Below are positions 1-14,000 of a DNA stretch of 64,000 bases, one piece after another. The DNA lies in NCBI RefSeq assembly GCF_019925205.1, contig NC_083560.1:97492083-97556082 (forward strand), read 5' to 3'. Source of the DNA: Metopolophium dirhodum. Lineage: Eukaryota; Arthropoda; Insecta; Hemiptera; Aphididae. Below the pieces are notes generated by a model. That model did not search any database. It had not been told where the DNA came from and saw only the letters and a list, made by a program, of their open reading frames with translations. Position numbers and translations under genes: made by a program. Position 1 is the stretch's first letter; each line of letters opens with the position of its first letter.

Positions 1-305
1 TATTTTATCAAATAAACACACTTTTATGCATATAAAATGTAATTTACTAATATATAATATCAATATAAATATAAAAATTTAATTAAAAACCATTTTAAGT
101 GCATTTTATATTATAATTTTTGGCATTTTATATTGCATTTTTTACATTAATGTGGTTTTACACGAAGTGAATGTTCGCTCAAAATTAAACAGCTATACTT
201 AAGTCACGGTATTTACACAGAAATAATCGCTTGGATACAAGTGTCGAACAATCGCAAGAAATCGGTATATCCCTTAAGTGCATATGTTATTGCATTTTTT
301 CGACA
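1..305. other. AT-rich intergenic DNA, no feature seen
   Basis: Only AT-rich sequence is seen here. The one open frame starts at a GTG, runs into the hAT relic and resembles nothing. Confidence 0.5.
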
Positions 306-313
306 TTTATCAT

Positions 314-1082
314 CAGTGGCGGACTGGGAGAAAAAAACAGTCCGGAAAAATCATAATTTTAGAGGCCCTCAGTATACGACCTTTTTTATAATATGTATAT
401 ATTTTTTTTTGTCAACACAATTAAACTTTTAAATTTTAATAAATATTTTAATTAATTGATATAAGACTAAATAAAATAACTATTGTAAATTTGTTATGTT
501 ATGACGTATGTAATTTAAACTACAATCAATTTGATTTTAATAAGAAAGTTTATCATTTAAAAAATCACTTTTAGTTTTTAACATATTAATAATATCACCA
601 TTATCAATACTAAATAAAAACATTTTTTTCGACTGCCATGCCATCATTATAAATGCGTCCAATTTTTCTTCACCCATTGAATTTCTCAGACGAGTTTTAA
701 TTATTTTTAATATAGAAAAATGATCTTTCGCATGCTACCTATATTAATAATTTCAATAGAAATTCAGGTTAGATCTTTAAAATAAAATACATACAAATTA
801 TTGGAACATTCTAACTGTGTACTTACTTAAGTACATGGTAATGTCAATAAGTATTGATAGGCCACGGTCAAGCAAATATATGCATTGCCTACTATTTAAA
901 TGATATTTTAAAAGAACATCTGGGTTTTTATGTTTAATATTACATACTTGTTACTTATAAGATTTAGATAATATTTTAATTTATAATTTCACAATAATAA
1001 TATTAATAAATATATTATATTTCATACGAGCAGCGGCCCACCGGGAAATTTCCCGGTATCCCGGTCGTCCAGTCCGCCACTG
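314..1082 (-). mobile_element. hAT relic, internally deleted
   Basis: The ends are inverted repeats (cagtggcggactgg at 314 and its complement ending at 1082), flanked by the exact 8-bp duplication tttatcat at 306-313 and 1083-1090, typical of hAT transposons. The minus strand around 737-545 reads as a hAT C-terminal piece (HFSILKIIKTRLRNSMGEEK, then LDAFIMMAW). Most of the transposase is gone. The relic sits upstream of the SPTLC1 promoter. Confidence 0.85.
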
Positions 1083-1090
1083 TTTATCAT

Positions 1091-1999
1091 ACACTTTCTA
1101 AGATTTTTTAGTGCATTCAATTCACAGCCCTGCTCATAATATATAACATTATAATATATTATATACATATACATATGTATAGCATACTGCATCACACGAA
1201 ATATTTATGGACGATGTTGGGTGGCGGTTGTTGGGAGGGTATACTCTATACAAAGCCGTGGTACAATGGCACACACGACTATGGTGGAGGTGGTAGTATA
1301 GTGTCGCATTGTTGCCCGTTCGTATATCTGTATACCCGGTAGGGTCCCTCCCTTTATAATCGAATGCCGCTGGAGGGAGATGCGCGTACACGACACGCCA
1401 TATAATAGGTATGTAACGGCCGCCGCTACATCGGACGCTATGTGTAGGAACGCGTTTTGCAAAAGAAAATAAACTCGGCAGCCATTGCGTAGTCGGGGAC
1501 GAGTGCTCGCCGTTTTTTTTCGGTACGTCATAACGAGCGATAGGAGTTTAGCGTGCGCGTGCATAATATCACTATTGTTACCTGTTGTAGAATTCTAAAA
1601 AGAAAATAATCTTACGGTCATACATTTTTTTCATTGAAGTTAGTTTCGAATTTTTAATTATTTCTCCACCGCCCGTCTAATCACGTTATACATTCGGGAA
1701 TATACGTAAAAAAAAATAATTATCGATACACATTAATGACCGTTGCCCTCGGGTCATTTGCACTCTGAGTCCTTGACACTTGATCGTTTCCGTTGCGTGC
1801 GCGCTTCCCGCCGTTTTTTTTCTCATTTTCCGTCGTGCTGTCATGACATTGTTCATTGTTGTGTCGGCGGCACATCATTGTGCTCTGCGATCGTCGTAAA
1901 ATCAACTTGTTGTCCGCCGTCGTCATCGTCGCCGCCACCGCTACTACCACATCTACTTTACTACTACTTCAATTACTATTGGTATCGATTTTTGCAGCC
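1091..1999 (+). promoter_or_regulatory. Upstream region and probable 5' leader of SPTLC1
   Basis: This stretch is visibly richer in G, C and CpG than its surroundings, especially 1380-2000, as expected around an insect housekeeping promoter. Short open frames on both strands (around 1150-1560 and 1720-2036) have no recognisable domain and are most likely chance. I could not fix a TATA box or transcription start. Confidence 0.4.
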
Positions 2000-2032
2000 A
2001 TGTATTCGCAAATCAACACGCTATTCAGTCAG
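2000..2032 (+). CDS. SPTLC1: SPTLC1 exon 1 (start, 11 codons)
   Basis: ATG in an acceptable context (gcagccATG) opens MYSQINTLFSQ, followed by donor gtaagc in phase 0. Joined to exon 2 it reads SQ-VQFNHIYVEG, matching the spacing of the SPTLC1 N-terminus before the membrane segment. An upstream, untranslated first exon is possible. Confidence 0.7.
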
Positions 2033-5000
2033 GTAAGCGACGTAGTCGTTCAGTCCATGGCTAAATATATAGGTATGATCGCATTGAGACGCATTTTCGT
2101 TATGGCTGCGCACGTACAATTATTGCATGTTTTAGCATGGAAAGGAATCTCAGCTTTTTGGATTTGTTTAGCCAAGAAATTAATAATTTGTATGGTTTTG
2201 TTAGCAAATAAATCGAAGTGTTAATATTCACTGCCAGTGGCGGCCATGACACCTGCGTATCACACAGTTGCGATCATACCTATATATTTAGCCATGGTTC
2301 AGTCATTATAAGCCCCCGTATAGAGTGATCGGTACAGTGGCGCCTGAGAAACAATTTTTTTTTTATCTATTGAAATGTATATTCACCCCCACCTGTACGT
2401 CAAATACGCAAATTTTGTTTGTATAAAATATTAACCAGCCTTTAAACGCGTCATTAATATTTTTGTTGATATTTTGAGTTGTATACGTTTTGGGTTTAAG
2501 ATCATAACCCGACTAAATATGATTTGGCACCACTGGATCGTCCCGCTTGATTCTGGCCCGTCCAACAATATATATAATTTTTTTATCATTTTATACCATC
2601 ATAAAAAACCATCTGCGCGCCGCCGCGACTCTGCATTGTCAGTTGATCCACCTACACCCTCCTCGCAAATGGAATTTTCACCACTGTCACCACTACTCTC
2701 GCCATAATGTGTTCGTGTTACGCGCAAACGAAAGCTGCGGCAATGCTCTCTACATGGCTTTACCTATACCTAAAATCTAAATACCTACCTAAATAAAAAC
2801 GTAACGCAAATAGTAAACTTAGCACACAGAGGAAATCTCAATTTGTTTTGTGATAATTATTATTTGTTATTATTAGCATTAATTTATTATACATGGATAG
2901 TATAACTTTTATGTACAGTAGATTAAACATTAATACCTACTATTTATTAGTGTGTATTTATTATATATTTATTCAATGTTATTGGTGTGTCTGTGAACCC
3001 ATATTTATATACCTTTACTGTTAGAACATATTATATATTATGATATTGTCCGTAAAATATATAATCACAGCTATCTGGGCTCTGCTATAGGTATGATGTT
3101 TCCGACTATAATCGATCCGCGTCACTGATTTTTGTAGGTATTCACAATCCTCAAACGTACAACACCAATTACAACTTAATTATAAGTACCTAGGTAACTA
3201 ATGTAATTCCCGCGATAATGCCAATTTCAGTATTCGAGTAGTCGAGTGACGCCGCGTTTTCCGTTTACGCATAAACGCAGTTGGTTTGTTCAGCTTTTCT
3301 TAGAAAAATGTTATTCAATACCTATAAGTACACTCCTTGAGTATTATATTTTATAAGCGGGTAGGTATTCAATTTTTTTTCCGGAAAAATTTATTTATCT
3401 GAATATTTGATGCACAGGCGCACAGAGTCCCTTAGTTAATACGGCAATATTATTATGTATATATTACTGATTTTCTAACCTACCTCAATAGATAAGATCA
3501 AAGAAATGTACAATGTCTATATTATTATAATAAACCTAGTATGATATAAGTGATTAAATTATTGACCTTAGTGTATAATTTAAAGCTAAATGTTTTGATA
3601 ATTATTAATATTTGGTACATAAGGATCAATTAAAAAATAATAATTTAAAACAAATAATCCTATGATTATAGTATTATATATCTGTATTATTTACAATTGG
3701 CTTATGTATATGTAGGTACATTATATAAATCCAATAAGATTTATTTATTATCTGATTAGTCCGAGCTATACAGAATATTAATTATTTTACAATTCCCATT
3801 TTAAGTAACTCAGATATTTTTTTGAATTAAATATTTTCATACTATGAAAAAATATCTAGTCTAAGTATAGTATAACCTCGGTAAAACGGCTATTTTGTGG
3901 CTGTAAAATTAATTACAATTTTGTATTATTGAACAATTTAAATATTGATCTAATTTTGTATTTTCAAATACACAATTAATTGATTAAAAATGCGTGTGAG
4001 TATGTATCTTTAAATGTTTTGATATTATTATATACCTATAAAAGAAAATAGCAATACATTCACAAATAAGCTTCAGTAATTTTTTTTTAATATATTTTTG
4101 TTTCACACAAATTTCCTTTTTTTCATTTTACTTTCAAAAAACTAACGCAAACAAATAAACGTAATACACGTATCTTTTGTGTTACCTATAAAAATATGTT
4201 ACTATGTGCAAATATAATTGTGTATCATGTGTTTATAGTTTGAAAAATAGACTCAACATAATTTTATTTTCAAAGTAGGTAACTTGAATTAAATCGGGTG
4301 ACTCATAAGTATTAACCAATAACTACATTTCTTCACTAATAAAAATATATTAATGCTATCAGTCAATTATGCTTTATCAAATTATGCATATTATATTAAT
4401 TACCTATAATTTGAAGTTGAGAAGTTTATTTATGAATTATATTATTATGTACAAAACCATAGTATTAGATATACTATTATATCTCTCTAGAGAGATTATA
4501 ATCCTCTCGTAAGTCATACAAGAGTAGAGTCCTTTCGTTACTCATTAGTTATTAATTATGCAATTTATCAAATTATAAATAAAATTCCCTTCGTAACATT
4601 ACATCATATGAGTCAATAAATTATTTTTTATTACATTTCTGCAAAAAAATCACAAAATCTTATAACAGCATAATGTTGTTATAATGTATTAACTATTTCT
4701 AAAATAAATTGTAACATAATACGATAAACGAAATTAGTTTTGTCACTGCAGTTAATAGCTTATAGCAAGGCTTGTATCCGAAAAAAAAATTTATGTTACT
4801 TACGATTAAAACGTAACACAATTTTTGCGTTTATCGTTATTTAGAATTAAAACGTTTGACAAGTTTTGCTTTTATTGTTATTTAGAATTAAAACGTTTAC
4901 AAGTCTTGCGTTTATCGTTATTTAGAATAGTGTTAATACGTATTAAATTGATTACTAATAAGTGATAAGTAATAACTAATGCGGGTAGGTAATGGCCCGG

Positions 5001-8000
5001 ATACGGAATATAATACAATAAATTATAATGTCCGTATGCATGAAAAAAATATTTCTACGAAACCAATATAACTTTTAAATAAATGGATTTTAAATTATTT
5101 CGTTTTGCGTTATTTTTTGTTCGATGAAATTCTATAAATTACGTTTTTCGATATTTTTCGTTTAATAATATTTTATAAATTACTTTTTGCGTTATGTTTT
5201 GTTTAATGATACATAATATATATTTTTAATCGTTATGTTTTGTTTTGCGGAATTTAATTATTTTTGATTATCGCTTTCCGTTATACGTTTTTCCAAATTT
5301 CAATCGTTTTTTTTTTTGTAAAATATATAACGTTATTATAATGTTTCTGAGCGGAGCGAGATCTACTGGTTTTACAATGTTGTTTATGACCTATATGGCT
5401 ATATGTTCAGCCGTTTGTCCTGTAGAGGCATAGAGCGGGCCGATGGATTAGCATAAATTAACCATTTTTCAATGGTACAACCATTGGCGGAGATTGGGGG
5501 GGGGGGCTTAGCCCCCCAAAAAAGATCGAAAGCCACCCCAAAATTATTAAACATTTTTCATAGTATAAAATATTAAAATAGGTAATTTTACAACGATTGA
5601 CAAAATCTTGGAACTTAACAAAATATTTTGTTTCCCGAAATGTTGACAAAATATGCAAAGAAATATTTAAGACCCCCCTAAAATTCGATCAAATCTCCGC
5701 CTTTGGGTACAACTCTGGCTACTGTTAAAATATACGTTAGTGGCAACTAAGCTTCGCGCTGGATGACTCAAAAGTTATCAATCAGTAACATTCTAACTAC
5801 TATACTTTATTAAAACACAGTTATTTTCATTATCTTCCGAAGCAAATATTATTTTTAATGCTAGCATATTTTGGTGTTAGATACATCATATATGCCACAA
5901 GACATTAAAATAACAATTAGGTAGTATCTAAAATAAAATATTGTTACAAATTATTGATTTTAAAATGTATTAGTGATAAGCAAGAAGGGATTAAAAAGTT
6001 GTACACAATGTTATAGTTAGTTTTACTTATTATTTTTATTTCATCTATAGATAACCTATAAAAGTTTATTTTTTTAAGAACTCGACCAAAAAATAACCTT
6101 GATAAGTAAGTACATTTACGATCTTTAACATAAAATGTTCAACCCGATTGGGTTATAGATTAAAAATAATACGTACAACTTTCAAGAAAATTGTTATTTT
6201 TAAAAAAAAATTAGGTAGTGTATATATTATATATTATACAAACGTAATTTACGCTACTCAAATAATATTTCACGTTTTGCAATATGAATTACAAATACCT
6301 ACATTATAACTTTATACAATTGTAAAATTCAATATTTTATGAATACTGTTTGGAAACAATAGGTAGTAAAAACACCTGCGCTCTGCTCTTTTTTATTCGC
6401 TAAATTATATTTTGCAATTTTTATTCAAACCTATTGACCGACTGTCAATAATGTTGATAGTTGTATGTGTGCACGAAGTGTAAACAATCCTTTAAGATTA
6501 AACAAGTTTAATAACAATAAAATACACGAATATTTTCAACAGATTTGACCATTGACCAAACCTTAGAATCAAAATTGTTTGAATAAATAATGTTGATTCA
6601 CATACAAAAATAAAAAAAAAACCTGTACTAAAGGTGACGAGACCAATACGCATTACACACACAACTATAGGTACAATTTCATACTGTCCAACTCCAACAT
6701 TGTTATGCCAAAGTTAAACACGAATAGTAAACATATCAACAATGTCAGAATTGATTGCTTCATATAAATATTATATGACAATAATAATATATAGGTATAT
6801 AAATATAATATGTATATGAATAATGTGTCTTGAAAGTTAAACCATTCTTAAGCAGTTTTTATACTTAAAACGAAACCAAACTTTGTAGACTATAATGATC
6901 AGGCTATGATATTAACTTCCTTATACTTAAACATATAGAAATATAAAATATATTGGTTACATATATCTATTTTTAGATATTTTTCTGAATATATTATGTT
7001 ACATATTACTAAATTATTGTAGTGGAAATTTTCGTGATGTGCTATATTATTATCACTCATAATAATAAATAAAATATATTATTTTTACCAATATTTTGAT
7101 AATGAAATTTTTTTATTTGTATCACATTTAATTTGAATTCAGAATGAAATTCGTCGAAATTATGCAAAAATTAAATTCATATTTCGTAGCCTCGATTATC
7201 TCGAATTTCAATGTATATTTCATAATGTACTTGTATTATAATAATTGTATGTTATTGTAATAGATTATAATAATATAGACGTATCAAAAATCCAATCATT
7301 TGAATTCGAAATTTTTGAAAGTTATAATAATGCATTTAATGTGGGTAAAAGTAATTTAAAGAGAAATAGCAACAGTTTCAAACTATTTTAGAAGTAGGTA
7401 GTAAAAGTTAAAATATATGAATGTTCCACAAACCAAAATTCAACTAAGGTTACTTTAGGTATTATTCGTTTTGTGGGGAAAAAAATATAAAAACAATAAG
7501 TATTCAAGATAAATTATTAACCCATGGCCGTGGCGAACTTCATTAACTTATGAGGCACAATAATTTATATTAGTAACTATAAATACTTATATATAAATAA
7601 TTACTTATTTACGTAAATGGTAACTGAGAATGATTGGCTCGGTCTTACTGTCTTAGTGTGTACTTAATAAATTATTTACTATATTTGAAATGCTCCTAGT
7701 TTCCAAGATACCCACCACCCTTAAAGCTGAGGCACGTGCCTCAAATAAAGTTCTTCGTCACGCCTCTGTATTAACCTATAATAAAATGATTGCCTATTTC
7801 TATTGACTAACTGTATTCAACGATTTTAACAGAAAACTAGTTTCAGCCCGAGGACATTCACAATGTACTATTTCCGGGCATGTAGAAATAAAAATATACC
7901 GATTAGTTATTACATGATAATATGTTGTTTCGTTTTTATTATTAAATTTGTATTGTTATTCTAGCTAGATGAATATTGTTACATGGAAATTATTCAAATA

Positions 8001-11000
8001 GAATACGATACAGAGATTGAACGTGATATATCACTCATATATCCGCCCGTACATTAATTATAATTTATAATACAATGTTATGTAGCACATAAACACAATA
8101 CAAGTTACGTATACAATATATAGATGCTTCCAGTTTGATTGAAATATAAATTTTAATTTGTTAAAATACAACAGTGTTGATTAATTTTTAAACACACGTA
8201 TATTTTTAATGTGTACATTGTACCTATATGTCTGATAAATCCTTATTTGTGTTTGGAATGAATATAATTTGCAATATGTCATTAGCCAAGGCACTGTACA
8301 GTCGTGATTTATCATTTGTTGGTCAACACTCAACTGTATCACTTATTTGGTATTTACTGTTTAATAAGTTTTTATTTTAAATTACTTTGATAAAATTAAT
8401 TTATTACTATAGCAAATACGATAGTAATTAGTGCCAGTTAATTCCTATGAATTATTATCAAAGTTGACTATTTAAATATTTTTTAATGACAAAGGTCCGA
8501 TGAGTCATATATTCAATAAATCGATAAATTTTCCAAAAATTCAAAAGTTTGTTAGTTGTAGTATTTAAGTGTATTGTTGAATAAAGATTAAAAGTCAACC
8601 TATATACAGAACACGTAGCGTTGTAGCCGTCGGATAATTTTACTGGTAAACAGTTTGATGACTGACAGTATACCATTTTTAAACAGCTAAAAGAAACAAA
8701 GAATTCAAAATAAAAAAATTTAAAAATATGTCTTGGAGCTTAGGTACGTATAATAATATGTAGGGCCGTTCACGGTAGATAATACAGTAGGTAGATGTTT
8801 TTTTTTTGTATTATTTTTAACTTATTGACGGGGGAGATATATTTTATGATATTAATTAATTTTAGTAGGTTGAATTAGGTATAATTTTTACCAACAACAT
8901 TAGTTTTAAGAATGAATTGTGATGTGTATATAAAATATACTTTAAATACTTTAAAAGTTTCGAGTTCAAGTACCCACGAATAATATTAAATTACAACAAA
9001 ATAACTTCGTTTAAATATATAATTTCGTCCAAATTTGAACTTAAAATACCTATCTGTAAAAAAACTGGGTTTATATATTTATTTATTTTTTAAAAGCTTT
9101 TCACGTAATTAAATGGTAGATAAAATAATATCAATTTAAGTAAATTTTCTTATTGAATAAGAAGTATTAATCTTTAATTTAACAATGTTTTACGGTACCC
9201 CGACAAAATATCGCCGGTAAAATATAGTGTGACCAAAATATCGCAACTAAAATATCGCGAAACCATTATATCGTAAAGAAATAATACTGCCGTACATTAT
9301 TATCGCGTCTGTATATTGCATTTGACTTAAACTTATCTAATCGTATTCACCTTTTAGCTAGCAATGCATTCAAGTATAGGTACTGGTTTTTCATTTTATA
9401 ATTTCTATTTAGTAATACTTTGTACTGTCACTGTGACACTGTGACTGACGCTTTTACAGTTTCACACTTTTATACAGTTTTACAGTTTTTTTTTTATTTA
9501 TTTTAATTTTAAATGGAGTTAAATTTTTTAAAAACTGCAAAAGGTAAAAATTTATTAGTTTATAACGGATATACTTTTACAAAAGAAAAAGATGGTGCTG
9601 ATTCCAAGATAAGATAAATAATTAAAGGAAATTAAAATAAGTCAAAGTATAGTAGGAAATCCAAATACGCCAAATAAAAAAAAACAAGACAGTCAGTTGG
9701 GCTGAACGAGTAAAGAAAATAGTAGCAGATTATCATAATCGAGAGTTTGAAGATTATCTTCAAGGTATTTCATTGAATATAATATACTTCCATTAATTAA
9801 TATACATATTTAATTTTTTTTTAATACTTATATCAATTTTATTAAATTATACATATTTTTATCATTTTTATCATTTCTACTATATAATTATATTACAATA
9901 TTATATGCTTGAAATATATTATTTATCTATAATGAAATTACTGCTATATTTCATGCTGGCGGTATATATACTGCCATACTGACGATATTTATTCCATGCG
10001 ATATTTTGGTTGCGATATTTTGGTCACGCGATATTTTACCGGCGATATTTTGTCGGTGATTCATGTTTTACTTAAATGTATTATTTGTTTTACATAAATG
10101 GTAGATAAAATATCATTAATTTAAGTAAAAATGTGATAAATTACATTATCTTTGGCATAGTATTAATTAAGAACAATTTTCATGTTTCAATTAAAGAAAT
10201 ATTCACATTTTTATGAATAGGTACACTTTATAGGCTCGAAATCATGCCCGTCTTTCATTAAAACTAGGTAGGTATAGTAATTTTCCTTTAAAATGGTACT
10301 TTCAGAAGGATATAGGTTTGTATTGTTTATTAGTAGGGCTCTGCACTTATGCGTTTAAAAAGTTTAAAAAAATGCATTATTTTTTTTACACAAAATTTCC
10401 ATAAATACAAATATTTTATTAAATTATGCTCATAATTTTATGTCGTTGAATTTAATATACGTTTATAGTTAAGCTGAAAAGTATAAAAATTACATAGATG
10501 AAATTGTTTACATTCACCGTTATTCCTTTGAAAAAAGTGTGATTGTACAATTCGATTGATTTAAAATGTAAATTAATTCTCCGAAAAATATTTACTGACC
10601 TGAAATCTCATTATACCGAATATCGGTTAATCAGGTATACCGTTGATATTCAACTCATTAATTCAACATTTTCATACCCAGAACTTTCTAAGTAAAAAAA
10701 TAGAAATCATTGTAGCTTTTAATATTTTTTTTCACTAATTTGAAGACACTAAATATTAATAATATAAAACTTATTCATGGAATTTTTTAGGTTCAGTTCA
10801 ACCACATTTACGTGGAGGGCAGTATACTCCTTGTACTTCTGTGGATATTATTTAAAAAAACGGCAAGTTCTTCAAATCCAAAAAAGGTTGAACAATCAGA
10901 AAACGTGAGTTATTATACATACCTATATATTAGTATATTACACACACATCAAAATCCAAACATTTAATTTTTATTGTTCACAAAGAATCCTCCGACCGGG

Positions 11001-14000
11001 GCATGGCAGAAACCTACGCGTGCCCCATAGAAATTCTGCCAAACACAATACACACGTGCAAAAACCCTACCATTAAAAACTCTACTACCTACAATCATAA
11101 AAACCCCACAATCAGCTAATGACCATAGTCGTCGGGCTTTAAGATCAATAATAAAAAAAAAAAAAACTTTTATTCTGAAATAGTCTGTCCAATGTCGGTT
11201 CTAATTGTTTTCATTCTTTCTCAACACTTGTAATGTTTGTATTACTTAAATTGTAGGTATAAGTATAGGGTTAACTGTTAATATTTTTTGGACTTATAAT
11301 AAACTGTATACCAATACTATAAAGTATAAGTCACTCGTTTGGTTCTCACCTTAATAATTTAGGATTACCATACGTCCTGGTTTGGCCAGGACTGCATTAT
11401 CAGTTAAAGTATTATATTGGTAGCGACTTGTGGTAACGCTTGGTGGCGACTATTATTAACGAATTTTTGTTATTACTTATCAGTAATCGATATAACTTTG
11501 TCAGTTACTCATTCCGATTTGTAACATTGGGCTGGTTTTTACTTAATTGTATAAATTACAAACTTATATGTTGTAAACTGTAAAGTGTTGGCAATCGTGT
11601 ATTTGTATATTAAGGTATTCCATACGCGTGATAACGATGGCAGCAGAGGCCATATGTGCTGCCTTTGCCAATTTAAAAAGCGCAGCCACGCTGGTAGGGA
11701 AATATTATTTGCATATTTGAATTTATTAATATTATATAATATTAACTAAGCACCTCCCAGGCTTCCAGCCATCTGTTTTTTGATTTAATTTTTATAGAAA
11801 TTGGTAGTGTTACTCCGGTTACTGATAAAGTAATAGGTAGCGGTAAATACGACGTTGATGAGTTGATCCACCAAACTATATATAATACGAATAATAATAA
11901 AAAAATAGGTACTGACGTAAAAATCTTATTACTAGTTACTTACTTTCTTTTTTTTTAAGGAAAAAAACCTTATTTTATGTTAAAATTGACCTGGTTGACC
12001 GGTGTAATAAGATTTTTCCTATAAAAATGAAAAAATTTTTGTCACAGTTTAAGTAAAATTAAATTTGGCAACCACATCTTAATACTTGATTTTAGGATTT
12101 TATATTTAAACCGATCATTATTCCCTGGTGTCTAATATTGTGAAACGTGATTTTTTTTTCAAGCCGGACATCGAACAAAAGATAAAATTGTGGACTCCAA
12201 AACCTTTGGTAAATACAACTTCCCCATCTGCGTTGCCAATGGAAAACTATATCATTGATGGCAAGGTAAATAAAATTAAAAAGATGCTACAATCACATGT
12301 GTTGTCACCGTCTTACATAATATGGCAAATTGAGTACCTATTATAATTAAACTTAAAGGTAAAGGTACATTATATATAAGCGTAGGTATTTGTACACTCT
12401 TTTTTTACGATATTTTGATTTTTAATCGAGTATTATTGTGTATAGGTAAGTAAAATTTTCTAATATGGAAATTTGCTAGGTTGTACGTTTGTAAGAAGGG
12501 GACAACATATGCTAGTGTGTAGTCCAACATAATATATTACCATTACTATAATATTTGTATAAATGTATGTATGTATGTATGCATGTATGAATAATGACGT
12601 TATCTATTATTTGTTTTTTTTGTTTTCGATTGCTGGTATTAGACTGAACATTGTATTACAATTAATGGCCGGTCGTGTATAAATTTCGCCACCCACAATT
12701 ATTTTAATTTTATCAGCAATAAGTGTATTGAAAACAATGTAGTGGATGCGGTGAATAAGTATGGCATTGGTTCTTGCGGACCCAGGGCATTTTACGGAAC
12801 ATTTGGTAAGTAAAACCGTTGCGTCGCATTATAGTTTTTAATTTGTCACCATGGACTCCAAATTTTTATTGGCAATAACTCTTTGCTCTCAATCATACTA
12901 ATTTTTCTTTAAATATAAAAATAGACGAATATTGAATTATTAATTATATTAATTTACATATATAGTTCATGAGAAACAATTGTTAAAAAAAAATATTGCT
13001 ATACATTCATGCAAATCGTTTTCATTGTACAAAGTACACACACAATCATATGTTTATTATTATCTCTGAGAATGTAACAATAGAACAATGTAATTTTTAC
13101 ATTTAAATAATATGTAAATGTACCTAATAGATAAGATAAAAAAAAATTATTATTAAGTATTTTAATGTACTATTTAATTTGTTAAATTTAAAACGATTTA
13201 AAAGATAAAAATTGTTTCAAAATATTAGTAATATAAGTAAGTATCTATATGTTTATTTATTTTCGTGCCTATCGTCATCTTTAAGAGCAGTATAAATTCT
13301 TTTTAAGCAAATTTGAGGGTGACCTGAGGTAGCCAATTAGATCTAGTTGGTAGATACTTTCACACCAAGATCTTACGAATAATTAATGACTGTAGGACTT
13401 GAAATGTCCATCAAATATTTAAATTAGCATTTCCTAGACATTTTCGATTTTCGATTTTTATTTATTCAAGGAAAAAAGCTTTGAAATATAATACAAAGAT
13501 TTTCATAAGTTATTCGTATACTATAAACAATATCGAAAATGCAGTCACAAAATTTGTCAAAATCAAGAAAATGTAGATGTATATAAAATACTGTTGTTAT
13601 AAATGTGTACGATTTTTAATTTTAATATCTATAATGTTAAAAAAATGTAATACAAGAATTTTTCATAAGTTTTATACTAATAATAAAAAAAAGGTGGACA
13701 AGTGGGTACCGCTCTGCTGTATAGTAGTTGTCGAGCATGTTGTTATGTGTGCGTCATATTTGAATTCAATGATAAATCATTGTATACGAAAAACGATTCT
13801 GAGCGGAAACGTTGTGTCATACTTGCAGTATAAATAATCAAATTTAGTATTGTTAAACATTTATTTTATAAAAACCTAAAATTTCTCATGGCTAGAAATC
13901 GCGTGACTTTCCGTTGATCTTTTTTTTTTTTGATAGAGATAGAAAAACTTTTATGAATTTCTAACTGAAAAATAGTTACAGAATTTGAAAAAATTATCGT

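Noticed and set aside
1149..2036. Several overlapping open frames on both strands upstream of SPTLC1
   Set aside because: They are in the GC-richer promoter/leader region, with no domain and His/Tyr/Ser/Thr-rich composition typical of repeats.
2235..2350. cagtggcg words at 2235 and 2335 as hAT ends
   Set aside because: No inverted partner and no 8-bp duplication could be found.
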